Positions 55,540 to 63,032 of a DNA stretch of 64,000 bases are shown here, piece after piece. The position numbers were made by a program, and so were the translations under genes. Under the pieces are notes generated by a model. The model saw only the letters and a list, made by a program, of their open reading frames with translations, was not told where the DNA came from and did not search any database. The first letter of the stretch is position 1, and each line of letters begins with the position of its first letter. The DNA comes from Chloroflexota bacterium (GTDB lineage Bacteria > Chloroflexota > Anaerolineae > Anaerolineales > Villigracilaceae), in assembly GCA_016223135.1 (NCBI GenBank), contig JACRPQ010000017.1, forward strand, positions 1-64,000, in the 5' to 3' direction.

Positions 55540-56805
55540 TTATTTTTCCAATCCGCCGGCGTTGATCCATTCCTTGATGAGGGCGAGTTCGTCGGCGGTC
55601 AACTGGGCATAAGGATGCTTGCCGCCCTCGAATTTTGTGATGATCAGGCTGTTGGCGGCATCACCGGCGATGAAAAACGGTCCGTTCACACCGCCTCGGA
55701 TGGCGTCGGCATAGGTGGAAAGGTTCAGCCCGCCCGAAGCCGCCGATCCATGACAGGTGAGGCATTGGGCGGCAAAGAGCGCGCCGATTTGCCCGTCCCA
55801 TGTGGGACCGGCGGCAGTGACCGCTTCGGGAGTGGGAGAAGGCAGTTCGGAAACAGGATCGGTCCCGGCGGCGGTGGGAAGCGGGGTTTCCGTTGGCGGG
55901 AGGGTGGGGGTGGCGGTCGGCGTCGAGGTGGGAGTCGGCGTGGGGGTGGATGTCTGTCTCACAAACACAGGAACGGTCTGCGTGACCACCGGCAGAGTCG
56001 CCGTTGTCTCATAGCCGACAAAGTAATAAAAGCCGAAGCCGAAGAGCGCCAAAATGGCGGCGGCAATGATGGCATAAATCCGCTGGCGCTTTTTGAGAAC
56101 ATCCGCCGGAATCGGTTCGTGGTATTTGCCCGATTCAATCAATGCCAGTTCGGCGGGATGTTCATGTTCCATCTCTTCACGGGTGAGCGTGCCGGTGAAC
56201 ATGCTCTTGTTGAAAGTCTTGAAATGGACGTGGTAGAAGTGCCAGATGAGAATTGCCAGCACTGCCAGCAGCGCCTCGCCGCCGTGCGCCGCCTTGGCTG
56301 CCGGCACCGCCTCGCCCGGCAAAAACCGCAGTGCGGAAATCGGGTTCCACATGATGAAACCGGTCAGCCCCATCACGATGGTTCCCCAAATGAGCGCCAG
56401 ATATTCGATCTTCTCGGCGTAGGTATAACGCCCGTAATACGCCTTGTGTTTCTTGCGTCCCAGGTAATATTGGATATCGTGAATGAGATGCTGGAGGTCG
56501 TCAATCCACGGGATCATGCTGATGGGGTTGCGCAGCACGAGCACACGGTAGGTCACATCCAGCACGTGTACCACGCTGACAATCATCATCACAATCGCCG
56601 CAGCATGATGAATTTGGCGGGCGGTTTCGACGCCGCCGATGAGGTTGAAAAACCAAATGCTGAACGGCGCAAGAGCATACTTCTGCGCTAGACCGGTGAG
56701 CGCCAGGAGCGTAAAGGAAATCAGGAAGATGAGGTGCTGCACCCGTTGAAGCGGGTCGAAGCGGACGTATTTTTGCGGCTCGGATGCGTGAGAAGTATCA
56801 GTCAT
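55540..56805 (-). CDS. Cytochrome b561/formate dehydrogenase gamma-like protein fused to a c-type cytochrome domain
   Basis: 421 aa. Four main membrane helices between about 25 and 200 carry haem-b candidate histidines (RVQHLIFLISF, QIHHAAAIVMM, LIWHFYHVHF), the pattern of membrane quinol-oxidising b-type subunits. A fifth helix (about 258-278) is followed by a TPTPTPTSTPTATPT linker and a C-terminal monohaem domain with CLTCHGSAASGG near 350 and a Met-free tail. The protein could take electrons from quinol to the extracytoplasmic multihaem proteins. The ATG at 56805 lies inside the end of the nonahaem gene with AAGAGGAGACC ahead; the longer frame is a shadow. Confidence 0.88.
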   Translation of the reverse strand: MTDTSHASEPQKYVRFDPLQRVQHLIFLISFTLLALTGLAQKYALAPFSIWFFNLIGGVETARQIHHAAAIVMMIVSVVHVLDVTYRVLVLRNPISMIPWIDDLQHLIHDIQYYLGRKKHKAYYGRYTYAEKIEYLALIWGTIVMGLTGFIMWNPISALRFLPGEAVPAAKAAHGGEALLAVLAILIWHFYHVHFKTFNKSMFTGTLTREEMEHEHPAELALIESGKYHEPIPADVLKKRQRIYAIIAAAILALFGFGFYYFVGYETTATLPVVTQTVPVFVRQTSTPTPTPTSTPTATPTLPPTETPLPTAAGTDPVSELPSPTPEAVTAAGPTWDGQIGALFAAQCLTCHGSAASGGLNLSTYADAIRGGVNGPFFIAGDAANSLIITKFEGGKHPYAQLTADELALIKEWINAGGLEK

Positions 56806-58207
56806 GGGAGGTCTCCTCTTCATCCGATGATTTCGACTCGTCCGCCGCTTCCGACTCCGCCGGCGCCTGCTCTGCCTCCACCGGCTGTTCCTCCACCGAC
56901 GGCTCTTCCTGCGCCTCGGCGGGCGATTCCGCCATCGCTGTTTCTTCCAATGGTTCGATCGCTTCCACCGCTTCGGCGACGGGCGTTTCTTCAGCGTGCA
57001 TTTCGGTCTCAGCGGGCGCATCCGCAGGCGAGGCAACCAGCTTCACAGCCTTTTTCTCCTTGTAACGATTGATCATCGCCCGGCTGAAGTCCATGATGAC
57101 GAGCAGGAGCATCGGTCCCAGCACGGCGGGGATAAAGAATTTGTAAAACAGATTCACGTAATAAACGAGGGGATACTTTTCCGGCGAGGGGATGTAATGC
57201 GACATCCACGCTTCAGGGAAATTCGCCGTCGCGCCCGGATGACAGGTCTGGCAGCGCGCCAGCAAATTCTCGCGCACAGCCAGCCCCTTGTTGGGGTCAT
57301 CTGAGCGGGCAATATCGTGAACCCCATGACAGTCGGTGCAGACCGGTTTGTTCGTCGGCTGGTCGGGGAAAGTCTTTTCGAACAACACCACCGTCGTGCC
57401 GTGAAAATCCGCCACATAGGTGTTCAACACCTGCGTGGAAAGACCATACTTCTGCATCAAGGCATTATTGGTATGACACTCCGCGCACAGGAACGGGATG
57501 CTGTTGTGGAACGACGCTGTGACGGGGTTGGAAATGTTATGCACCCCGTGACAATCAATGCAGGTCGGCACATCCAGGTTGCCGTCCTCGGTCAGCGCCT
57601 TGCCGTGAACGCTCTCCTTGTACTGATTGTAAATCGCGCTGTGGCATTGGGCGCATGTCTGCGGGATGTGCAGGCGGGCGTAACCGAGCAGTTTGCCAGT
57701 GTCGGGGTTCGTCAGCCGCGCCTGGGTGTGTGGATTATGGCAATCGGTGCAGACGGCGGCGTTTGTATTCCCTGCGGCGAGCGCGCTCTCATGCACGCTA
57801 TCGAGCGTCAGATTGAACTGCTCCTCGTGGCAGTTCTTACAGACCGTGTAATACTCCAATTTAAACTCGCGCAGCGACTCCGCCGTCCGTTCGGGGTGTG
57901 GGAAACCCTCGATGTCGGAGTGGCAGGTCACACAGGTCACATTATTGGAGCCGTGCGTGCTTTCGGCATACACAGCCGGGTCAATGGTCAACGGCAGAGG
58001 TTCGCCGCTTTTCAACTGGACGCTGAAGCCCGGCTGGGAATGACACGCCAGACAGGCATCGTTCTCCGCCTGAAAGGATGACGATTGCCTTATCGCCGCC
58101 TCACTCCCGGACCTCGAACCTGCGGCGGCTTCCGAAACAGCGGCTCCCCCGCTGACAAGGAGAACCGCAATGCCCATAACAATAAGGTAAACGTATAATC
58201 GCTTCAC
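56798..58207 (-). CDS. Nonahaem c-type cytochrome with C-terminal membrane anchor
   Basis: 469 aa. Signal sequence (YVYLIVMGIAVLLVSGG), then nine CXXCH motifs: CLACH, CVTCH, CKNCH, CTDCH, CAQCH, CIDCH, CAECH, CTDCH, CQTCH. A membrane helix follows at about 345-365 (FIPAVLGPMLLLVIMDFS), and a long acidic tail of Glu/Ala/Pro (about 390-469). The haem spacing resembles NrfH/OmcI-type or tetrahaem-repeat electron carriers, but no specific enzyme was recognised. Overlaps at both ends (four bases with 58204, eight with 56805) show a tight operon. Confidence 0.9.
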   Translation of the reverse strand: MKRLYVYLIVMGIAVLLVSGGAAVSEAAAGSRSGSEAAIRQSSSFQAENDACLACHSQPGFSVQLKSGEPLPLTIDPAVYAESTHGSNNVTCVTCHSDIEGFPHPERTAESLREFKLEYYTVCKNCHEEQFNLTLDSVHESALAAGNTNAAVCTDCHNPHTQARLTNPDTGKLLGYARLHIPQTCAQCHSAIYNQYKESVHGKALTEDGNLDVPTCIDCHGVHNISNPVTASFHNSIPFLCAECHTNNALMQKYGLSTQVLNTYVADFHGTTVVLFEKTFPDQPTNKPVCTDCHGVHDIARSDDPNKGLAVRENLLARCQTCHPGATANFPEAWMSHYIPSPEKYPLVYYVNLFYKFFIPAVLGPMLLLVIMDFSRAMINRYKEKKAVKLVASPADAPAETEMHAEETPVAEAVEAIEPLEETAMAESPAEAQEEPSVEEQPVEAEQAPAESEAADESKSSDEEETSHD

Positions 58208-58452
58208 TTCTTCACTCCCGGCTTGACTTGAACCGCTCCGCTTGTCAAACGTTCATATTCCTTTTCATGGAAGGCGGCGCACGTATTGGACGTGACGTAT
58301 TGCGTTCCTTCCTGCAGGGCAGGCGCCGGGTCGGCGGCAGCAAAGGCAGGTTTCGACAAGCTGGATAACGCCCCCACGGCAAGACCTATCGCAAAGACCA
58401 GAGAAAACGTCACACATGCAGACATTCCAAGATGAGGGACGAATTTCTTCAT
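58204..58452 (-). CDS. Small exported protein with a degenerate haem motif
   Basis: 82 aa: signal peptide ending at KPAFAA, then a short domain with SNTCAAFHEKEYERL. The position and context match a CAACH haem-binding site in which the second Cys codon reads TTC (Phe) instead of TGC. It is the first gene of the cytochrome operon and overlaps the next by four bases. It may be a relic, or a cytochrome-like protein that no longer holds haem covalently in the usual way. Confidence 0.65.
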   Translation of the reverse strand: MKKFVPHLGMSACVTFSLVFAIGLAVGALSSLSKPAFAAADPAPALQEGTQYVTSNTCAAFHEKEYERLTSGAVQVKPGVKK

Positions 58453-58798
58453 GCGTCATTCTCCTCTTTAATGATTTTTGCACTTGAGACGAAAAAAAAG
58501 ATAAAACCGATTGTGTTTGTGAGTTTTATCACAATACTCTAAGTCTATTCTAATTATGGTTGGGGATTTATATAGTGTTGAATATCACTTAATTTGTATG
58601 ATGGACAGAAAAATCATCATCCCCGCTAATGGATGTGCCGGGCAGCGGTGGAGCCTTCCAGCGCAAAGTCAATGGGCGCTAGAAGGTATCCACAAGCGTT
58701 TGTCACGAGAGCAGATTTCTTGCAAAAGCGCACTGGAGAACGCACTTTTGCAAGAGATCAAATCTATCGTCACCGCAAAGATTCTGCAGCGAGATATT

Positions 58799-58901
58799 TA
58801 ACCTGAATTCGGGATAAGACTTTTGAATCGTCCCGAAGGCTTGTGACGCAGCGGGTTCGAGAGCAGAATCAGCCTTCGGGACGCTTATCCCGAACTGACG
58901 T
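58799..58901. repeat. 103-bp two-copy palindromic repeat, copy B
   Basis: Begins TAACCTGAATTCGGGATAAG like copy A at 10194 and ends GAACTGACGT. About four substitutions separate the copies over 103 bp. Both start at a TAA trinucleotide. Confidence 0.9.
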
Positions 58902-58951
58902 TATTTATGTTTGAATGCTCTGTGGCAAACATGAGATAGGCATGGTAAATC

Positions 58952-59056
58952 GCTCTGTTGCAAGGATTTTTCCGAGCGTACTCGGCGGTCTCTACCGCCG
59001 GGTTTGCGCAAGAGAGCGCAAACTACGCAGATTTTTTTTGATGATTGCAACAGAGC
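58952..59056. repeat. 105-bp element with 12-bp terminal inverted repeats
   Basis: GCTCTGTTGCAA (58952-58963) and TTGCAACAGAGC (59045-59056) are perfect inverse copies; inside are GGCGGTCTCTACCGCC and TTTGCGCAAGAGAGCGCAAA hairpins. It resembles a miniature inverted-repeat element, but only one copy is seen. Confidence 0.65.
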
Positions 59057-59112
59057 AATGTTTGAACGTCCGCGCTATGGGTGCAGGCGGGCGTTGTGAG
59101 AGAATGTGGGTG

Positions 59113-59793
59113 CTATGCGGCAGGAAGAAGATCGCTGAAGACAAATCCGTCACGGGTGACAATCTCACCGACGCGAATCGGAATGGGATGCTCGAACATG
59201 GGACCGGCGAAGCAGAAGGTGTGGAATTCGCCGTTTTCGCCGCAGGGGTCAACAGAGGCGGGAAGTTCGGCGAGCAGGCGCTCATCGTACATGCGCCCGG
59301 CAAAAGTTGGGTCAAGTTGTTTGGGGTCAATGGTTGTCAGCGCGGCGCGCAAACCGCCGGCGAGCATTTCGTCGGCGAGGGCTTTTGTGTCGTCCCGCGC
59401 CCGCCAAAGGGGGAAGAGCGGTTGAATGCCCGTGCCGGTCATCATCCGTTCGCGGTAGGCGCGGATGTCCTCGAGGAACAGGTCGCCGAATGCGACATGG
59501 GTCACGCCTTCGCGGCGGGCGCGTTCGATGACGGCGCGCATCCTTGCTTCGTATTCTTCATTCGAGCATGGGAAGGGCAGCGGCACAGACCAGAGCGGCA
59601 CGCCCGCCGCTTCCGCCTGCTTTTTAACCAGTTCCATGCGCACGCCGTGCATGGCGACGCGGTTGTTGGTCTCGTTGAAGGTGGTAAGCAAACCGACGAT
59701 TTCTACATCGCGTTGCCGGCGCAGGGTGTGGAGCGCCCAGGCGCTGTCTTTGCCTGAAGACCAAGAGAGGAGGATTCTGGTGTAGGACGACAT
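59113..59793 (-). CDS. PP-loop ATP pyrophosphatase, diphthine-ammonia ligase-like
   Basis: A 226-aa protein of the DUF71/Dph6-related family: PP-loop LLSWSSGKDSAWAL (7-20), FNETNNRVAMHGVR, CSNEEYEARM, HVAFGDLFLEDIRAYRE, and a C-terminal DPCGENGEFHTFCFAGPMF with the conserved GENGEFHT. Bacterial members often lie with cobalamin or Fe-S ABC transporters, as here, and their substrate is not established. Its ATG is inside a 26-bp palindrome that also carries the upstream gene's stop (TAATG overlap), so translation is probably coupled. Confidence 0.85.
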   Translation of the reverse strand: MSSYTRILLSWSSGKDSAWALHTLRRQRDVEIVGLLTTFNETNNRVAMHGVRMELVKKQAEAAGVPLWSVPLPFPCSNEEYEARMRAVIERARREGVTHVAFGDLFLEDIRAYRERMMTGTGIQPLFPLWRARDDTKALADEMLAGGLRAALTTIDPKQLDPTFAGRMYDERLLAELPASVDPCGENGEFHTFCFAGPMFEHPIPIRVGEIVTRDGFVFSDLLPAA

Positions 59794-59807
59794 TAATGTC
59801 GTCCTAC
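59782..59807. repeat. 26-bp perfect palindrome across a stop/start junction
   Basis: The half-site GTAGGACGACATT is followed by its exact inverse. It encodes VGRH-stop of the upstream gene and MSSY of the downstream gene on the minus strand, with TAA and ATG sharing base 59793. Related to the GGCGACATAAATGTCGCC word at 29864. Confidence 0.9.
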
Positions 59808-60596
59808 CAATTGCTGGTGCAGCCATTGGGCGGCTTTCATCATCGAGGGTCCATCGTGGATGAGGTTGTGTTCGGGCTGGACGTCGGCTTGGATGTAGGG
59901 GAAGTCCCAGCCGCGCTCGCGCATCAGGTCAACGGCTTGGACGGGGTGTTCGGGTTCGGAGAAGCACAGGAAGAGGTCAGGCTGACGGCGCTCGACTTCT
60001 TTCATGTCCAGTTCGAGATAGCCCGTGCGGACATCGCCGAAGATGTTCTCGCCGCCTGCGGTTTGGATGATGTCGTGGACAAAGGTCAGCCCGCCCGTCA
60101 TGCGGACGTGTTTGCCGAACCAGAGTTCGGCGTAGATTCGCGGCTTGGGGGTCGGGGAATCCGCTTCGAGGTCCAGAAAGAGGCGGTTCCACGTTTGGAC
60201 GAGAGCGCGGGCGGCGGGGATGTCGTCCACCAGCGCACCGAGAGTCAACACGTTTTCCAAAACTCCCTGCAGACTGTTGGGAAGCGGCAGGAGGTACACG
60301 GGCAAGCCCTGTTGGTGCAGTTTGTACGCCAGCGTGCGCTGGATGCCTGTGGTGAGCAGGATGAGGTCGGGCTGGACTTCGCGCAGGGCGGCGGCGTCCA
60401 CTTTGAGGTAGTCGCCCACGATGGGGGCTTGCAGGCTGGGAACGTAACGGGGACAGAATTCGGAGATGCCGACGATGGCGTCGCTGTGCCCCATATGGAC
60501 GAGGGCTTCGGTGAGACCGGAGGCGAGGGAGACGATGCGGCGCGGGTGTTCGGGGAGGTGGACGTAGTCGCGGAGGGGATCGCAATAGAGTTTCAT
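59793..60596 (-). CDS. BtuF/FepB-type periplasmic-binding-fold protein without signal peptide
   Basis: A 267-aa helical-backbone binding protein: RRIVSLASGLTEALVHMGHSD near the N-terminus, VDAAALREVQPDLILLTTG, LPLPNSLQGVLENVLTLG, and GGENIF. This is the cobalamin/siderophore-type binding fold. No signal peptide or lipobox precedes it: the frame starts MKLYCDPLRDYVHLP. It may be cytoplasmic and bind cobalamin-like ligands after uptake. Operon order: permease, ATPase, this gene, PP-loop ATPase. Confidence 0.82.
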   Translation of the reverse strand: MKLYCDPLRDYVHLPEHPRRIVSLASGLTEALVHMGHSDAIVGISEFCPRYVPSLQAPIVGDYLKVDAAALREVQPDLILLTTGIQRTLAYKLHQQGLPVYLLPLPNSLQGVLENVLTLGALVDDIPAARALVQTWNRLFLDLEADSPTPKPRIYAELWFGKHVRMTGGLTFVHDIIQTAGGENIFGDVRTGYLELDMKEVERRQPDLFLCFSEPEHPVQAVDLMRERGWDFPYIQADVQPEHNLIHDGPSMMKAAQWLHQQLVGRH

Positions 60597-60623
60597 AGTC
60601 TGATGGTCGGATGGTCTGATAGT

Positions 60624-61676
60624 CTATCCTCGCCCCTGCACTTCTTCCACTGGGAGAGGGGTTGTGAGGGCGGCGAGGAGGGAGGCGAGGGTGGGGTGTT
60701 CGCTGTGTCCGTGCAGGGTGGTGAGGCGCCAGTGACCCGAATCCAGCACGTCCACATGGACGGGGCGGCGGATGCCGTTGTTGTGGACTTCGTAGCCGAT
60801 GCGTTCGAGGGCGCGCCAAGTCCAGGCGGTGGCAACGCCGTCGCGGTCGCCGTGCAGGCTGATGGGTCCGCAAACGGGCTGATGGATTTTGAACGCGCCG
60901 CTGGCACGGTCGAATTCGACGCCTTCGCTGCGAAAGACGCGCGCGATGACGCCATTGAGGGCAAGTTCTTCCGGGATGCCGCAGTGGAATTCACCCTGCG
61001 AGGAGAGCAGCCAGAGTTGGTCGGCGATGCGCAGCGCAAGGTCGAGGTCGTGGGTGGTGAGCAGGATGGCGCAGTTTGTCTCGCGCGAGAGGCGTTTGAG
61101 GAGTTGGAGGAGTTCGACGCGGCGGGGCAGGTCGAGGAAGGCGGTCGGTTCGTCGAGGAGGAGGATGTTGTCCCTCACCCCCAGCCCCTCTCCCACTGCA
61201 GGAGATGGGAGAATTTGGGCGAGGGCGCGGGCAATCATCACGCGCTGACGTTCGCCGTCGCTCAATTCATGGATGGGACGATGCGCAAAGGCAAGCGTAT
61301 CGGTGAGCCGCATGGCGCGCTCGATTGCCGCTTCATCCTGGACCGTAAGCCTGCCCAGCCAATCGGTGTGCGGATGCCTCCCCAGCGAGACCAGCAGCCG
61401 CGCCGAGAGGCTGCCTGCCTCCACGCCTCCCGTCAGGACAATGGCGAGGCGTTTTGCCAGTTCGAGGGAGGGCATGGCGTGGAGATTTTCACCGTCCAGC
61501 CTGACGATGCCCCCCAGCGGAGGGAGCATTCCCGCCAGGGTGCGCAGCAGGGTGGATTTGCCCGCGCCGTTGGGACCGATGAGGCAGACGAGTTCGGCGG
61601 GACGCAGCTCAAGGTCGAGGTTCGAGGCGATGAGGCGGCGGGGGTAGCCGATGGCGAGGGAGGAGGAGGTGAGCAT
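60624..61676 (-). CDS. ABC transporter ATPase, vitamin B12/Fe-siderophore type, with a repeat-encoded insertion
   Basis: 350 aa. Walker A GPNGAGKSTLLRTLAG is at 34-49, signature LSDGERQRVMIARAL at about 138-152, Walker B LLLDEPTAFLDL at about 172-183. Between signature and Walker B, residues about 154-168 (ILPSPAVGEGLGVR) are encoded by a CCCTCACCCC-type palindrome. This is a normally tight segment of the ATPase core, so tolerance of the insert is notable. A C-terminal extension of about 100 residues beyond the core (FKIHQPVCGPISLHGDRDG) occurs in some cobalamin-type ATPases. Partners: permease at 61706 and the binding protein at 63033. Confidence 0.88.
   Translation of the reverse strand: MLTSSSLAIGYPRRLIASNLDLELRPAELVCLIGPNGAGKSTLLRTLAGMLPPLGGIVRLDGENLHAMPSLELAKRLAIVLTGGVEAGSLSARLLVSLGRHPHTDWLGRLTVQDEAAIERAMRLTDTLAFAHRPIHELSDGERQRVMIARALAQILPSPAVGEGLGVRDNILLLDEPTAFLDLPRRVELLQLLKRLSRETNCAILLTTHDLDLALRIADQLWLLSSQGEFHCGIPEELALNGVIARVFRSEGVEFDRASGAFKIHQPVCGPISLHGDRDGVATAWTWRALERIGYEVHNNGIRRPVHVDVLDSGHWRLTTLHGHSEHPTLASLLAALTTPLPVEEVQGRG
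61171..61215. repeat. CCCTCACCCC palindrome inside the ABC ATPase gene
   Basis: CCCTCACCCCCAGCCCCTCT on the left, then CCCACTGCAGGAGATGGGAG on the right. It is read on the minus strand as PSPAVGEGLGVRD, the same peptide phase as in trpC and aroE. Confidence 0.85.
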
Positions 61677-61705
61677 TTCAGTGATCAGTAATCAGTAATC
61701 AGTGG

Positions 61706-62761
61706 TTAGGAGAAGCGCAGTTGACGCTGGCGGAGGATGATCCAGAGGATGATGGGAACGCCAAAGAGGGACATGACGACGTTGAGCGGCAGGACGTGCT
61801 GGCTGCCCGGTGCTTGGGCGATGACATCGGCGACGAGGGCGAAGGATGCGCCCATCAGCATCGAAGCGGGGAGCAGGGTGCGGTGGTCGGCGGTGCGCAG
61901 CAGGGAACGCGCGACGTGCGGCACGGCAACGCCGATGAACCAGATGGGTCCGCAAAAGGCGGTGGAGGCGCCGGCGAGGAGCGATGCGCTCAGGATGATC
62001 CAGAAGCGGGCGCGGCGGACGTTGAGACCAAGCGAGCGGGCGTAGTCATCGCCGAGCAGCAGGGCGTTGAGCGGTTTCATCATGGCAAAGCCGAGCAGCA
62101 GTCCCAGTATGGCAGCGGGAGCGAAGACGCGCATCTGACTCCACGTCACGCCGCCGAAACTGCCCGAAGACCACAGGCTGAAGAGCTGCACGCGTTCGGG
62201 CTGGCTGAAGTAAATGAGCAGTGTGACGACGGCGCTGGCAAGGTAGCCAAACATCAGTCCAACCACCAGCAGGGTGAGGGTGTTTTGCACGCGGCGCGCA
62301 ACGACCAGCACCGCTCCCAGCACCAGCCCCGCGCCCAAACTCGCCGCGATGGCGAGGGTCAGGTCGCCGAAGACGCTCAAGCCGGCGGTGAATGTGAGTG
62401 TGCTGGCGGCGCCGATTCCGAGGATGACCAGCGCCACGCCAAGGCTGGCGCCGGAACTCACGCCGAGGATGAACGGGTCAGCGAGGGGGTTGCGGAAGAG
62501 GGTCTGCATTTGCAAGCCCGCCGTTGAGAGCGCCGCGCCGACGAGGACAGCGGTCACGGCTTTGGGCAGGCGGAACTTGAAGAGGATGTCTGCCCAGGAG
62601 GCTTTCGCAGGCGCGCCGCCGAGGAGAATCTGCGCCACCTGTTGAGGGGGAATGTTCACCGAGCCAAGCATCAGGCTGAGGGTGAATGCCAGGACGAGGA
62701 GGAAAAGCAGGAGAAGAAAGAGCCAGGGGCGTAGTCCAAGTTTTGGGAAGGGGGTGGGCAT
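61706..62761 (-). CDS. ABC transporter permease, FecCD/BtuC family
   Basis: A 351-aa permease with about ten helices. Landmarks are LRLPKAVTAVLVGAALSTAGLQMQ-type sequence (about 65-85), NPLADPFILGVSSGASLG, WSSGSFGG, and GPIWFIGVAVPHVARSLL near 270-285 with the EAA-like coupling loop. It matches importers for cobalamin, haem or iron siderophores; the substrate cannot be fixed, but the PP-loop ATPase neighbour favours cobalamin-type uptake. The gap to the ATPase is 29 bases. Confidence 0.92.
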   Translation of the reverse strand: MPTPFPKLGLRPWLFLLLLFLLVLAFTLSLMLGSVNIPPQQVAQILLGGAPAKASWADILFKFRLPKAVTAVLVGAALSTAGLQMQTLFRNPLADPFILGVSSGASLGVALVILGIGAASTLTFTAGLSVFGDLTLAIAASLGAGLVLGAVLVVARRVQNTLTLLVVGLMFGYLASAVVTLLIYFSQPERVQLFSLWSSGSFGGVTWSQMRVFAPAAILGLLLGFAMMKPLNALLLGDDYARSLGLNVRRARFWIILSASLLAGASTAFCGPIWFIGVAVPHVARSLLRTADHRTLLPASMLMGASFALVADVIAQAPGSQHVLPLNVVMSLFGVPIILWIILRQRQLRFS

Positions 62762-62762
62762 G

Positions 62763-63010
62763 GGATTCAGTAATCAGTGATCAGTAATCAGTTATCAGTG
62801 AGCGGTGGGTGGTTTTGAGCGGATGGTGATCAGTGGTTGGTAATTGGTAAGTAGTAAGTGGGGTGTGGTCAAAGGTCGAAAGTCAAAGGTTGGATGTTGA
62901 AGGTCGAAAGTCAAAGGTCGAAGGTCAAAGGTTGGAGGTTGAAGGTCGAAAGTCAAAGGTCAAAACCGTCTCTGACTTCGACGTGTGACCTTCGACTTTC
63001 GACTTGGGAT
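62763..63010. repeat. Composite array of three repeat word families
   Basis: In order (plus strand): CAGTAATCAGTGATCAGTAA words (62768-62800), GGTAATTGGTAAGTAGTAAG (62840-62862), then about 130 bases of AAAGGTCGAAAGTCAAAGGT words ending with the opposing GTGACCTTCGACTTTCGACT. They are the inverse strands of the families in the aromatic cluster. Confidence 0.85.
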
Positions 63011-63032
63011 TGGGAGTTTAGACCTTGACTTG

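Larger units (their letters stand above)
58453..59112. other. Intergenic region with two repeat elements
   Basis: 660 bases between divergent/unrelated units. A frame at 58556-58801 has no convincing protein features, although its stop coincides with the start of the 103-bp repeat copy B (58799-58901). A second element is bounded by inverted GCTCTGTTGCAA/TTGCAACAGAGC at 58952 and 59056. An AT-rich stretch near 58500 probably holds the cytochrome operon promoter. Confidence 0.5.

Noticed and set aside
58556-58801. Possible 81-aa gene ending at the 103-bp repeat
   Set aside because: No ribosome binding site, no recognisable domain, and the stop is provided by the repeat itself. Kept only as context for the repeat.
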